Source: JAEUSG01 sp964590225 (GTDB lineage Bacteria > Fibrobacterota > OXYB2-FULL-49-7 > JAEUSG01). From it: DNA of 21,114 bases. The notes beneath the pieces were generated by a model. It was given only the letters and a program-made list of their open reading frames with translations. It did no database searches and was not told the DNA's origin. The position numbers and the translations under genes are program-made. Shown one piece after another: positions 7,486 to 14,993 of the stretch. The first letter of the stretch is position 1; every line of letters begins with the position of its first letter. Where the stretch lies: NCBI GenBank assembly GCA_964590225.1, contig CAZPWS010000053.1:1-21114 (forward strand), read 5' to 3'.

Positions 7486-8377
7486 GCAAAACCACCCGCA
7501 AGTTAATGTTAAAAAATGGCTTCGAGTAAATATCAAGAAAACAGCCTCGTTACTCCGTTTTACCGCTGAAAAAACATGGAACAACGATAGCCTATTCCAC
7601 TGCGGAGCTTTGAGCTATTCTTTTATTATCGCTTTTATACCGTTGATCGCCTCTCTATCTTTATTTGCCTCAAAGATTTACGAACTAAACATTTCAAGGA
7701 TTAATTTCTTCCTAAATCAAAAAGATGTAAATGAACTAATAATCCGTTTTCTTCCCTATTCAACAGGTGAACTAAACGCATGGATATTAAAACTCGTAGA
7801 GAACGCCACAACAGTTGGAAGGATAGGAAGCATAGGACTTGTAATATCTGCCTTCCTTTTGTATGGAACCGCCGAAAAAACCCTGAGCATCCCATGGGGA
7901 CGCCGCAAAGGCCGCCCACTGCATAAACAATTAGCTGTTTCTCTTATTGTCATAATGCTTCTACTTATATCGTTTACTCTACACGCAACCGCCGGCAGAT
8001 TACTAATAATGCTGCACCTTCCCTTTCACACAATATTTGGAAAACTAATATCATTTGCTATGCTAATCACCACTTTTACGATAGGCTACCAGCTTATTCC
8101 AGCAGCAAAAGTAAAGCTGAGCGCATCAATCCGCGGTGGTCTGTTTGCCGCTATCCTATACCAGATTTTCAAACTATTACTTTCATTGTACATTACCAAC
8201 TTTTTTGTACACAACAAGGTTTGGGGATCGCTAATCCTTATTCCCATAGCTATTCTGTCGCTTTACATTCTTTCGCTAATTATAGTCCTCGGAAACGAAA
8301 TGACATTTGTTGTACAAAACTACGGAGCTATAAGCGAAAATATCAAACGAGAACACCGCCGACAAAAACCTTTTTAA
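7484..8377 (+). CDS. YihY/BrkB family inner-membrane protein
   Basis: This is an integral membrane protein of the YihY/BrkB (UPF0761) family, once mislabelled RNase BN; its biochemical role is unsettled. The 297-aa sequence shows six likely membrane segments at about residues 41-62, 112-130, 150-171, 186-206, 217-238 and 248-271. Family marks are GALSYSFIIAFIPL near the N-terminus, YQLIPAAKVKLSASIRGGLFAA before segment five, and VWGSL followed by the last helix and LGNEM. The start is uncertain: ATG 7484 has no Shine-Dalgarno sequence, the only other in-frame option is ATG 7388 deep inside thpR, and no later start preserves the first helix. A TATCTT hexamer ends seven bases before ATG 7484, so a leaderless message is possible. 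Its 3' end overlaps the convergent nagA-like gene by 35 bp. Confidence 0.85.
   Translation: MQNHPQVNVKKWLRVNIKKTASLLRFTAEKTWNNDSLFHCGALSYSFIIAFIPLIASLSLFASKIYELNISRINFFLNQKDVNELIIRFLPYSTGELNAWILKLVENATTVGRIGSIGLVISAFLLYGTAEKTLSIPWGRRKGRPLHKQLAVSLIVIMLLLISFTLHATAGRLLIMLHLPFHTIFGKLISFAMLITTFTIGYQLIPAAKVKLSASIRGGLFAAILYQIFKLLLSLYITNFFVHNKVWGSLILIPIAILSLYILSLIIVLGNEMTFVVQNYGAISENIKREHRRQKPF
7508..7536 (-). promoter_or_regulatory. Candidate sigma-70-type promoter for the thpR-dusB chain
   Basis: Read on the minus strand, TTGATA (7536-7531) and TTTAAC (7513-7508) are separated by 17 bp, 5/6 and 4/6 matches to consensus. Transcription would start near 7501, giving a leader of about 16 nt before the thpR ATG. 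The element lies inside the first codons of the opposing yihY frame. AT-rich DNA yields such matches by chance, so this is a candidate only. Confidence 0.35.
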
Positions 8378-9611
8378 TATCCATTAATATCCTGCCGTCC
8401 TTATTGCTAAACTTACTCAAAACAAGATCGGCCTTCTTACCGTCCTCTACCGAACCAACTTCTCTATCGATACCGAGCATACACGCTTGGTTGTATGAGT
8501 ACATTCTTGAAAGGGTTACAAGAGCAGCTTCAAAATCCAACGGTGCCGGAACTTCCGACTGGAAATAAGCTTTTCGATCGGTTGTAAGTAAATTTACCAT
8601 ATTTTCAAACTGGATATCAAGAGTACTTATCGACCCTGCAAGAGTATTTTCTTTCGCAGCCACCCATAACGCTCCGTCCCTAACAACAAGACCGTCAATT
8701 GTATCACCGCTTTTTAGATCTGAAGCAGCATAGCGAAGCGTATCTGAAACGCAAACAGTTTTTTCATTAGAAAAACAGTTAATGAAGGTGTTAACCCAAC
8801 GGTGATGCACATGCCGCATATCACATATAATCTCACCATATAATTTGTTGCCAAGCTCAAAGATTCCATCAAGCGCGCCGCCTCCCTTAAAATTTTGGCT
8901 CATAGGCCCGTTACCAGTGTGAACCACCACCCTTGTTCCACAATCATATGCCTTAAGCATCTCCTCCCTTGAGCATCCAGTATGACCAATAGAGGGTAAA
9001 CCTCCATTCATGGCAATATATTTTATCAGATCGAAAGCATCGCTCCCCCATTCCGGAGCAACAAGCGCCTTTTTTATACCTCCACCAGCCATATCCTGTA
9101 ACTCTTTAAATATTTCAACGCTTGGAGCAATAATATTGGCGGGGTCCTGATAACCGGAAAACTTTGGGTCTTTAAGAAAATTTCCTTCGAGATCAAGCCC
9201 GGTAAGTCTAGCTGCAGCCTGTTGTTGTCGCTCCATTACTATCCTTCCATTCCTTAAAAAGCGGTGGAGTTTTTGTTTGCTGCACGCAAAACTTGATAAA
9301 AGAGTAGTTGTAATCCCAGTAGCAGGAAGCGATTTAAGAATAAACTCAATTGCGCCACTGTATGCTTCATCATCATCATCCTTGGAATTGTTAACAAAAC
9401 CATTAATACAATCACATTGCCTTAAACCATGAATGTGAGTCTCAATAAATCCAGGTAACAAAAAGAGCCCCGAGGCATCTACCTCTTCGTCCGCAGTAAA
9501 ATTCGATTCGCCATTTGGCATTTTAATTATTCCATCTTGCAAGTATATATCTCTTTTCGAAACGCCAAATCGGCCAACTACTTTTCCATTTTTTATTTTT
9601 ATTGTCTTCAT
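8343..9611 (-). CDS. nagA-like: NagA-like amidohydrolase (putative N-acetylglucosamine-6-phosphate deacetylase)
   Basis: This is a metal-dependent amidohydrolase of the NagA type, which removes acetate from GlcNAc-6-phosphate in amino-sugar or cell-wall recycling. In the 422-aa protein, H59 and H61 lie in PGFIETHIHG, the metal-binding glutamate is E142 in DLEGNF (compare HLEGPF), H210 is in GHTGCSREEM, H231 in VVVHTGNGPM, H268-H270 in DMRHVHH, and the catalytic aspartate is D290 in VSDTLRYA. The C-terminal GKKADLVL strand closes the outer beta-sandwich. Classical NagA has THxFNAM where this protein has VHTGNGPM, so the substrate may differ. It starts six bases after the glycosyltransferase stop without a Shine-Dalgarno sequence, suggesting translational reinitiation. 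No sugar-phosphate isomerase (nagB) is nearby. Confidence 0.72.
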   Translation of the reverse strand: MKTIKIKNGKVVGRFGVSKRDIYLQDGIIKMPNGESNFTADEEVDASGLFLLPGFIETHIHGLRQCDCINGFVNNSKDDDDEAYSGAIEFILKSLPATGITTTLLSSFACSKQKLHRFLRNGRIVMERQQQAAARLTGLDLEGNFLKDPKFSGYQDPANIIAPSVEIFKELQDMAGGGIKKALVAPEWGSDAFDLIKYIAMNGGLPSIGHTGCSREEMLKAYDCGTRVVVHTGNGPMSQNFKGGGALDGIFELGNKLYGEIICDMRHVHHRWVNTFINCFSNEKTVCVSDTLRYAASDLKSGDTIDGLVVRDGALWVAAKENTLAGSISTLDIQFENMVNLLTTDRKAYFQSEVPAPLDFEAALVTLSRMYSYNQACMLGIDREVGSVEDGKKADLVLSKFSNKDGRILMDIKKVFVGGVLV

Positions 9612-9617
9612 AAGCTA

Positions 9618-10997
9618 TTAAAATAACAATTTTCTGAGTTCAGACATAGTTGATTTTACCACAGAAATAACTGCCTCTTTTTCATCAACACCCAAGGCAA
9701 ACTGATCGACAAATGGACTTCCCTCAAATTGGAACTCTCTTACTACAGAACTCCAGTTGTGGATAGCCATTTCAAACGCAAGTTTGTCCATATCAACTTC
9801 GCTGCTGTAAATAAATTTCTTAAACGACGCATAATATACATACCGCATAAAGTCGTCCAGATTTAGCTCGGCAGGAAACATTGGAGTATAACGAATCGCA
9901 TCGCGAAGAATAAACGGCCCTGAATGATAAATCTTAACACCGCTATAAAACGAGGGGTCGGGGGAAATAGATTTGATTTTATCGATTACCAGCTGTGCTA
10001 CAAAATCAGGCCTAACCCGTTCCTTGCATTCACTATTCCTAAGGCACTGTGAACTTGTAAGACAAGGAAGACAATCGATATTTGCGCTAATAACCCAATT
10101 GTTTGGTGAGTACGGGCCTGTTTCGGCGAGAAAAGACTCCCCTGCGTACACCGCAATTATTGGACAACCAACCGCAGCGGCAAAATGCATTGGCCCTGTA
10201 TCATTGGTTAATAGCAAAGAACATCTTTGGAGAAAATCTGGGAGTAACGCCAAGGGAAGCGCTCCTGAAAGGTTATACGCTCTCACACGATTGGTGGTCG
10301 AAATAGTTGATATTGCTTTGTCTATTAAGGGTGCCTCCATTTCTGTACCAATAAAAGCGAAAGAAATGTCTTTTTCTTTGTTTAAAATCATATTAACCGC
10401 TTGCCCAAACCGTTCTGCCCCCCACTGCCGTCTCTCCGCATTTACTCCAACCTGAACCGCAATAATCCGACCGTTGCCGCCATCTATTCGTCTGACAACA
10501 GAATCTGACGCGCCAGTTTCCACTTCAAGGCACAATCCTCTTTTAATAGAAGACTCACCAGCAATATTTATAGAATAATCAACAAAATTAAAAGGATTCA
10601 CGCTCCTATTCCTGCAAGCTGAAAAGAGAAGACGGCTCCATGGATCCAGCACCCATCCGCTCCCATCTTCTCGTAGAAAATACCCTCGAATTTCCCCTGC
10701 TCCAATATAGCCAGCTATAGATGCCCCTTCGCTGGAACTTTGCCGATTTATTATAAGATCAAACTTTCTTTCTCGCAACTCTTTTAGCTGCTCAGACACA
10801 TACGCATTTTTCCTTTGATAAAGTACTATTTCATCGACAAAGCGGTTCATTAAAAAAGGGAACTCAAACCCTTTCTCAGTTAGAACGGTTATTTTTGCGC
10901 AAGGATATATAGAATCTAAAATCGGTAGGGCAGCTGCGGCCTGAAGGTTATCGCCAAGTTTATGAAGCGAGATTAAAAGTATCTGATTGTAACTCAT
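9618..10997 (-). CDS. GT9 (heptosyltransferase-family) glycosyltransferase with C-terminal extension
   Basis: This is a member of the ADP-heptose:LPS heptosyltransferase family (GT9), expected at the inner membrane's cytoplasmic face in lipopolysaccharide core synthesis. The 459-aa protein opens with LLISLHKLGDNLQAAAALPIL (8-28), the GT9 N-terminal motif. Donor-site marks are VGVNAERRQWGAERF (183-197) and NDTGPMHFAAAVGCPIIAVYAG (265-286). A cysteine set C309, C312, C318, C324 follows, as in many family members. The family normally ends near residue 345; here about 115 further helix-rich residues follow, of unknown role. The acceptor and donor cannot be told from sequence. The ATG at 10997 lacks a clear ribosome site. 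A possible promoter (TTGGAA at 11037-11032, 17 bp, TTTAGT at 11014-11009) would give a leader of only about five bases. Confidence 0.82.
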   Translation of the reverse strand: MSYNQILLISLHKLGDNLQAAAALPILDSIYPCAKITVLTEKGFEFPFLMNRFVDEIVLYQRKNAYVSEQLKELRERKFDLIINRQSSSEGASIAGYIGAGEIRGYFLREDGSGWVLDPWSRLLFSACRNRSVNPFNFVDYSINIAGESSIKRGLCLEVETGASDSVVRRIDGGNGRIIAVQVGVNAERRQWGAERFGQAVNMILNKEKDISFAFIGTEMEAPLIDKAISTISTTNRVRAYNLSGALPLALLPDFLQRCSLLLTNDTGPMHFAAAVGCPIIAVYAGESFLAETGPYSPNNWVISANIDCLPCLTSSQCLRNSECKERVRPDFVAQLVIDKIKSISPDPSFYSGVKIYHSGPFILRDAIRYTPMFPAELNLDDFMRYVYYASFKKFIYSSEVDMDKLAFEMAIHNWSSVVREFQFEGSPFVDQFALGVDEKEAVISVVKSTMSELRKLLF

Positions 10998-11067
10998 GCT
11001 CTACTGAAACTAAAATAAATGTGATGTACCTTTCCAATAGAACCATTATTAAAATATCTTAATTGTA
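10998..11067. promoter_or_regulatory. Divergent intergenic promoter region (glycosyltransferase / glgB)
   Basis: These 70 bp must hold both start signals for the divergent GT9 and glgB genes. For glgB, TATCTT (11055-11060) ends exactly seven bases before the ATG, with a weak -35 (TTTCCA at 11031-11036, 18 bp away). For the glycosyltransferase, TTGGAA-17-TTTAGT is read on the minus strand. The two -35 elements overlap at about 11031-11037, so the promoters might compete. Neither gene has a Shine-Dalgarno sequence. These are pattern matches only. Confidence 0.35.
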
Positions 11068-13065
11068 ATGCAGCTAACAGACCATGAAATTCCCGCACTT
11101 GTGAAACGAGATCCATATCTTACGCCCTATTCCGATATAATTCGAAATCGAATAAACGCTATCCAGAAGAGAGTTTTAGAATTTACGGGCGGCCAAAATA
11201 ATTTTGAGGGAAGGGCTCTTGGTCATCACTATTTTGGTGTTCACAAGACCAAAACACATTGGATATTCAGAGAATGGGCACCAAACCTTCTTGAATTGTA
11301 CCTTATTGGAGAGTTTAACGGTTGGCGCCGAGAGCAAAAATACTCTTTTAACCGAATTAAGGATAATCGCGATAACTGGGAACTCAAAGTTCCTCTGAAG
11401 AATATTCGACATGGACAGCTTTACCGCTTTTTTGTAAGCTGGGCATCTGGCGAGGGAAATCGGATTCCTGCATGGGCAACCCGTGTTGTGCAGGACCCTC
11501 ATACACTTGAATTTAACGCCCAGATATGGTCTCCCGAAAATGCATATGTATTCAAAAACACAAACCCTGCAACAAATCCAGCTCCACTTGTGTATGAAGC
11601 ACATGTTGGAATGGCTGGTGAAGAGCCTCGGGTTTCAACCTACAACGAGTTTCGTACTAACATGTTACCACGAATAAAAGAAGCCGGATATAACACAATA
11701 CAACTAATGGCAATTCAGGAGCACCCATATTACGGATCATTTGGCTATCATGTTTCCAGCTACTTTGCCCCCTCCTCCCGTTTTGGAACACCAGACGAGC
11801 TCAAAGCACTTGTTGACGAAGCGCACGCTATTGGCATCAAGGTTATAATGGACATAGTTCATTCGCATTCCGTAAAAAATGAAATCGAAGGTCTCTCAAG
11901 ATACGACGGCACTTACTATCAGTTTTTTCATGAAGGGCACAAAGGCGATCACATATACTGGGACTCACGCTGCTTTGACTACTCCAAGCCGGAAGTGCTT
12001 AACTTCCTTTTGTCAAATCTTCGTTATTGGCTTACAGAGTTCCGTTTCGATGGATTCCGTTTTGATGGTGTTACAAGTATGCTTTACCACGACCATGGCA
12101 TGAATCGCGCCTTTACCAACTACGGGCAGTACTACGACGGCAATCAGGATGATGACGCTATGATATATATTGGAATGGCCAACAAGTTGGTTCATGAAAT
12201 TAACCCATATGCAATTACAATCGCTGAAGAAATGAGTGGCATGCCAGGCCTTGCCCTTCCCGTGAGCGATGGAGGCTATGGCTTCGACTACCGTTTCGCC
12301 ATGGGAATTCCCGATTACTGGATAAAAATTATTAAGACAATGAAAGATGAAGATTGGCACATGGAAGAAATGTTCCACGAACTTACTAACAGGCGTTCCG
12401 AAGAAAAAACAATTTCCTATGCGGAATCCCACGACCAGGCTATTGTTGGAGATAAAACCATCATCTTTCGTCTTGCCGACAAGGCAATGTACACAGATAT
12501 GCACATTGCCCATAATAACCATATAATTGATAGAGCTATTGCCCTACACAAGATAGTTCGTCTTATAACAATATCAACCGCTGGTCATGGTTATTTAAAC
12601 TTTATGGGCAATGAGTTTGGCCACCCCGAATGGATCGACTTTCCACGGGAAGGCAACGGATGGTCTTACCATTATGCAAGACGGCAATGGTCGTTAATTG
12701 AAAATCAAGAACTACGATATCGCCATCTGGCTTTGTTCGATTCAGCGATGATTCGTATAATTAGAGAATTTTTGGTACTTGGCAGTAACGCATTTAACAG
12801 AATAACTGTTAATAATGGCGATAAAATAATTGCCTTTGAAAGGGCTGGATTGGTTTTTGTTTTCAATTTCCACGCAGTACGATCATACACTGATTATGGA
12901 ATACCGATTGCCGGCAATAAATATCGAATTGTTTTATCGAGCGATGCCACGGAATTTGGCGGTTTTAACCGTGTTGACACATCGATTGAATACTGCGTTT
13001 TAAATGGACTGTTAAAACTCTACATACCAAACAGATCCGCCCTTGTACTTCAAAAACAAGCTTAA
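11068..13065 (+). CDS. glgB: 1,4-alpha-glucan (glycogen) branching enzyme, eukaryote-like GH13_8 type
   Basis: This enzyme makes alpha-1,6 branches in glycogen by glucan transfer. The 665-aa protein has an N-terminal CBM48-like domain (YLIGEFNGWRR, 78-88), then a GH13 barrel: YNTIQLMAIQEHPYYGSFGYHV (208-229), IMDIVHSHS (260-268), catalytic nucleophile D333 in FRFDGFRFDGV, acid/base E387 in ITIAEEMSGMPG, and transition-state stabiliser D456 in YAESHDQA. A C-terminal beta domain follows. The wording of these motifs (AITIAEEMSGMPGL, GGYGFDYRFAMGIPDYW) matches plant/animal branching enzymes (GH13_8) rather than E. coli-type GlgB (GH13_9). No other glycogen gene is adjacent. There is no Shine-Dalgarno sequence before the ATG. 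The gene ends 11 bp from the convergent fucI, with no terminator in between. Confidence 0.93.
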   Translation: MQLTDHEIPALVKRDPYLTPYSDIIRNRINAIQKRVLEFTGGQNNFEGRALGHHYFGVHKTKTHWIFREWAPNLLELYLIGEFNGWRREQKYSFNRIKDNRDNWELKVPLKNIRHGQLYRFFVSWASGEGNRIPAWATRVVQDPHTLEFNAQIWSPENAYVFKNTNPATNPAPLVYEAHVGMAGEEPRVSTYNEFRTNMLPRIKEAGYNTIQLMAIQEHPYYGSFGYHVSSYFAPSSRFGTPDELKALVDEAHAIGIKVIMDIVHSHSVKNEIEGLSRYDGTYYQFFHEGHKGDHIYWDSRCFDYSKPEVLNFLLSNLRYWLTEFRFDGFRFDGVTSMLYHDHGMNRAFTNYGQYYDGNQDDDAMIYIGMANKLVHEINPYAITIAEEMSGMPGLALPVSDGGYGFDYRFAMGIPDYWIKIIKTMKDEDWHMEEMFHELTNRRSEEKTISYAESHDQAIVGDKTIIFRLADKAMYTDMHIAHNNHIIDRAIALHKIVRLITISTAGHGYLNFMGNEFGHPEWIDFPREGNGWSYHYARRQWSLIENQELRYRHLALFDSAMIRIIREFLVLGSNAFNRITVNNGDKIIAFERAGLVFVFNFHAVRSYTDYGIPIAGNKYRIVLSSDATEFGGFNRVDTSIEYCVLNGLLKLYIPNRSALVLQKQA

Positions 13066-13076
13066 TTAAGGACCAC

Positions 13077-14909
13077 TTACCTGTAAAGCGGCCCCAGTTT
13101 TTCACAAGTACGGAAGTCGTCATTACCATACCTATCCCAAATAGTTGGTCTAAAAATGTTTTCATCCGCAATATTATGAAAGTCAATAGGAATCCGCAAC
13201 ATCGCATTAAGTGTAATAAGATCGGCACCAATATAACCAAAGGAATTCGCATCGTGATTAGGGCCAATCCGTCGCATATATTCATACGATGTTATTCCAC
13301 GAGGTGTCCAATATGACTCTGGCCATGTAGGATCTGTTTTCCTACTAACGAAATCAGCCACATTAACAGGCAAATTAACCGTTTCTCCTTCAACAACAGA
13401 GAAAGTTATCTCCTCTCCCACCATATTATATCGATAAGCAGTCATTGGAATTTCCCCAGGTGTACGATAGTGACTCGAAAGTCCGTCACCCGGGAAGTAT
13501 TCCAGATTTGCAGCACAGTACTCCGTAGAAGCAATTGCAGCTTTTATAAACTCATTCTGCAGCGATTTATTTCTTCTAATTTTTTCTGCCATTTTTTGAA
13601 CTTCGGTTTCGGCAGCAAAGCCAGTAATTGAGTAAGGACTAAGCGAATAATCAAGAGCACCGGCCCCTGAATTGCGTTTGTCTATAAAACCACGAGGTAC
13701 TTTTTTTGAAATATCGGTTCCTGTCGCCTTCTTCACGCTTTCCGGAGTCCAGTTTGTTCGAATATCGGCAAAAAGTTGCGGCAAACCTGTCAGTAAATGT
13801 GCTGCCAACATACCAAGCGCATTTTTAGAATCATTTTCTGTAGCAACAATATAAGCCTGCCTGAAACCATTCCAGTCGAAAGAGCTACACAAGAGGGACT
13901 CCGTCAGATCGAAATTTGGATAATTATCCGTCCACGCTCTTTGTCCTTGAGTGCCAGCAGCAATCGCGTTATAACCTTGCGCTCTTTCAACATCAGCTTT
14001 GAACCCCTGCCGCTTACCTACCCGTTCATCTGCCAACAATGGATTGCCAATCATCATATCACGGACAATGAGGGTCATCTTAACACAATCTTCGAGCAAT
14101 CGGTCACTTGATAATGGTCGTTTTCCGTTACCAAAGTTGATTTTAAAACTTTTTTTCAGAAAAGAAGTGGCTTTTGCAAGTTCTTCATGATTATAAAAGC
14201 CGTCATCAATCCGCGCTTTTACTGCAATCATATCAACAGAAACAGATCCCATACCAAAATAATCTAACAACGAATTCCGACGAACATCGGAACCTATAAT
14301 TCCCATGGAAACGCCACCTATGGAGAGATAATTTTTGCCTCGCATTTCGGCTACAGCGCAGGCAGAACGGGCAAAACGGAGTAGCCGCTCTGCAACAAAA
14401 GGGGCAAACTCTCCATCTTCAGTTTCAAGGTCAGGATTGTATATACTGAAAATTGGCCGCTTTTTTTCGTCCATCGCAGCACAAAATGCCTTAAGCCACA
14501 CGGCACCAGGGCGATCGGTCTGGTTTAACCCATAGGCGGCCTGCTGCCATTCTGTGGAACCAATTCCCATGCAAGCGGACATAAGCTCATCACTGTATGC
14601 CCATGATCGGCTGACCCAAATATTCGCGCTAACGCCCTCCTTAACATAGTGCGCCTGAGCCAAGGCACCAGTTCTAGCGCCATAAACAATTTCCGGAGCC
14701 ATAACAATATTTGGCAGCGAACCATCAGATAAACGAACTTCAGACTTGATTAATTTAAATACTCTTTCTGCGAGTCGCCATGTGCCTGCCTGATTATTTT
14801 CATAGGCACCGGTACGGCCATCAGCCACAGGTGTAATTGCTATTGTGGGGCGGTGTCCAATAAGACGGGTATTGGCTTCTATAAACTTTCGTGGAAGTAT
14901 CGCGGCCAT
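13077..14909 (-). CDS. fucI: L-fucose isomerase
   Basis: This Mn-dependent ketol isomerase converts L-fucose to L-fuculose (and D-arabinose to D-ribulose). The 610-aa product matches E. coli FucI along its length: NQTDRPGAVWLKAF, GKNYLSIGGVSMGIIGS, GYNAIAAGTQGQRAWTD, SSFDWNGFR and the end REF CEKLGPLYR-like YGPLY motif. The metal and catalytic residues are present as E358 (VATENDS), D382 (FADIRTNW) and H552 (RIGPNHDAN), corresponding to E337, D361 and H528 of E. coli. A longer in-frame ATG at 14990 would add 27 non-homologous residues. The ATG at 14909 has GGAG at 14918-14915 with good spacing. No fuculokinase, aldolase or fucose permease is nearby. It lies 84 bp downstream of trpA on the same strand with no visible terminator. 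Confidence 0.93.
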   Translation of the reverse strand: MAAILPRKFIEANTRLIGHRPTIAITPVADGRTGAYENNQAGTWRLAERVFKLIKSEVRLSDGSLPNIVMAPEIVYGARTGALAQAHYVKEGVSANIWVSRSWAYSDELMSACMGIGSTEWQQAAYGLNQTDRPGAVWLKAFCAAMDEKKRPIFSIYNPDLETEDGEFAPFVAERLLRFARSACAVAEMRGKNYLSIGGVSMGIIGSDVRRNSLLDYFGMGSVSVDMIAVKARIDDGFYNHEELAKATSFLKKSFKINFGNGKRPLSSDRLLEDCVKMTLIVRDMMIGNPLLADERVGKRQGFKADVERAQGYNAIAAGTQGQRAWTDNYPNFDLTESLLCSSFDWNGFRQAYIVATENDSKNALGMLAAHLLTGLPQLFADIRTNWTPESVKKATGTDISKKVPRGFIDKRNSGAGALDYSLSPYSITGFAAETEVQKMAEKIRRNKSLQNEFIKAAIASTEYCAANLEYFPGDGLSSHYRTPGEIPMTAYRYNMVGEEITFSVVEGETVNLPVNVADFVSRKTDPTWPESYWTPRGITSYEYMRRIGPNHDANSFGYIGADLITLNAMLRIPIDFHNIADENIFRPTIWDRYGNDDFRTCEKLGPLYR

Positions 14910-14993
14910 TTTATCTCCATTCTGTGCAATATTTAAATAGGCACTAAGTGGAAAATACGAACTTATAAACTTCAAAGGCAAAAAGTACAAATC

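Noticed and set aside
9973..10455. 160-codon open frame opposite the glycosyltransferase gene
   Set aside because: It is antisense to the conserved GT9 donor domain and shows no family motif or start signal.
12013..12522. Long antisense open frame inside glgB
   Set aside because: It lies fully opposite the conserved catalytic core of glgB and has no recognisable features; a shadow frame.
14910..14990. fucI start at ATG 14990
   Set aside because: The extra 27 residues do not match FucI, and a GGAG site is well placed for ATG 14909.
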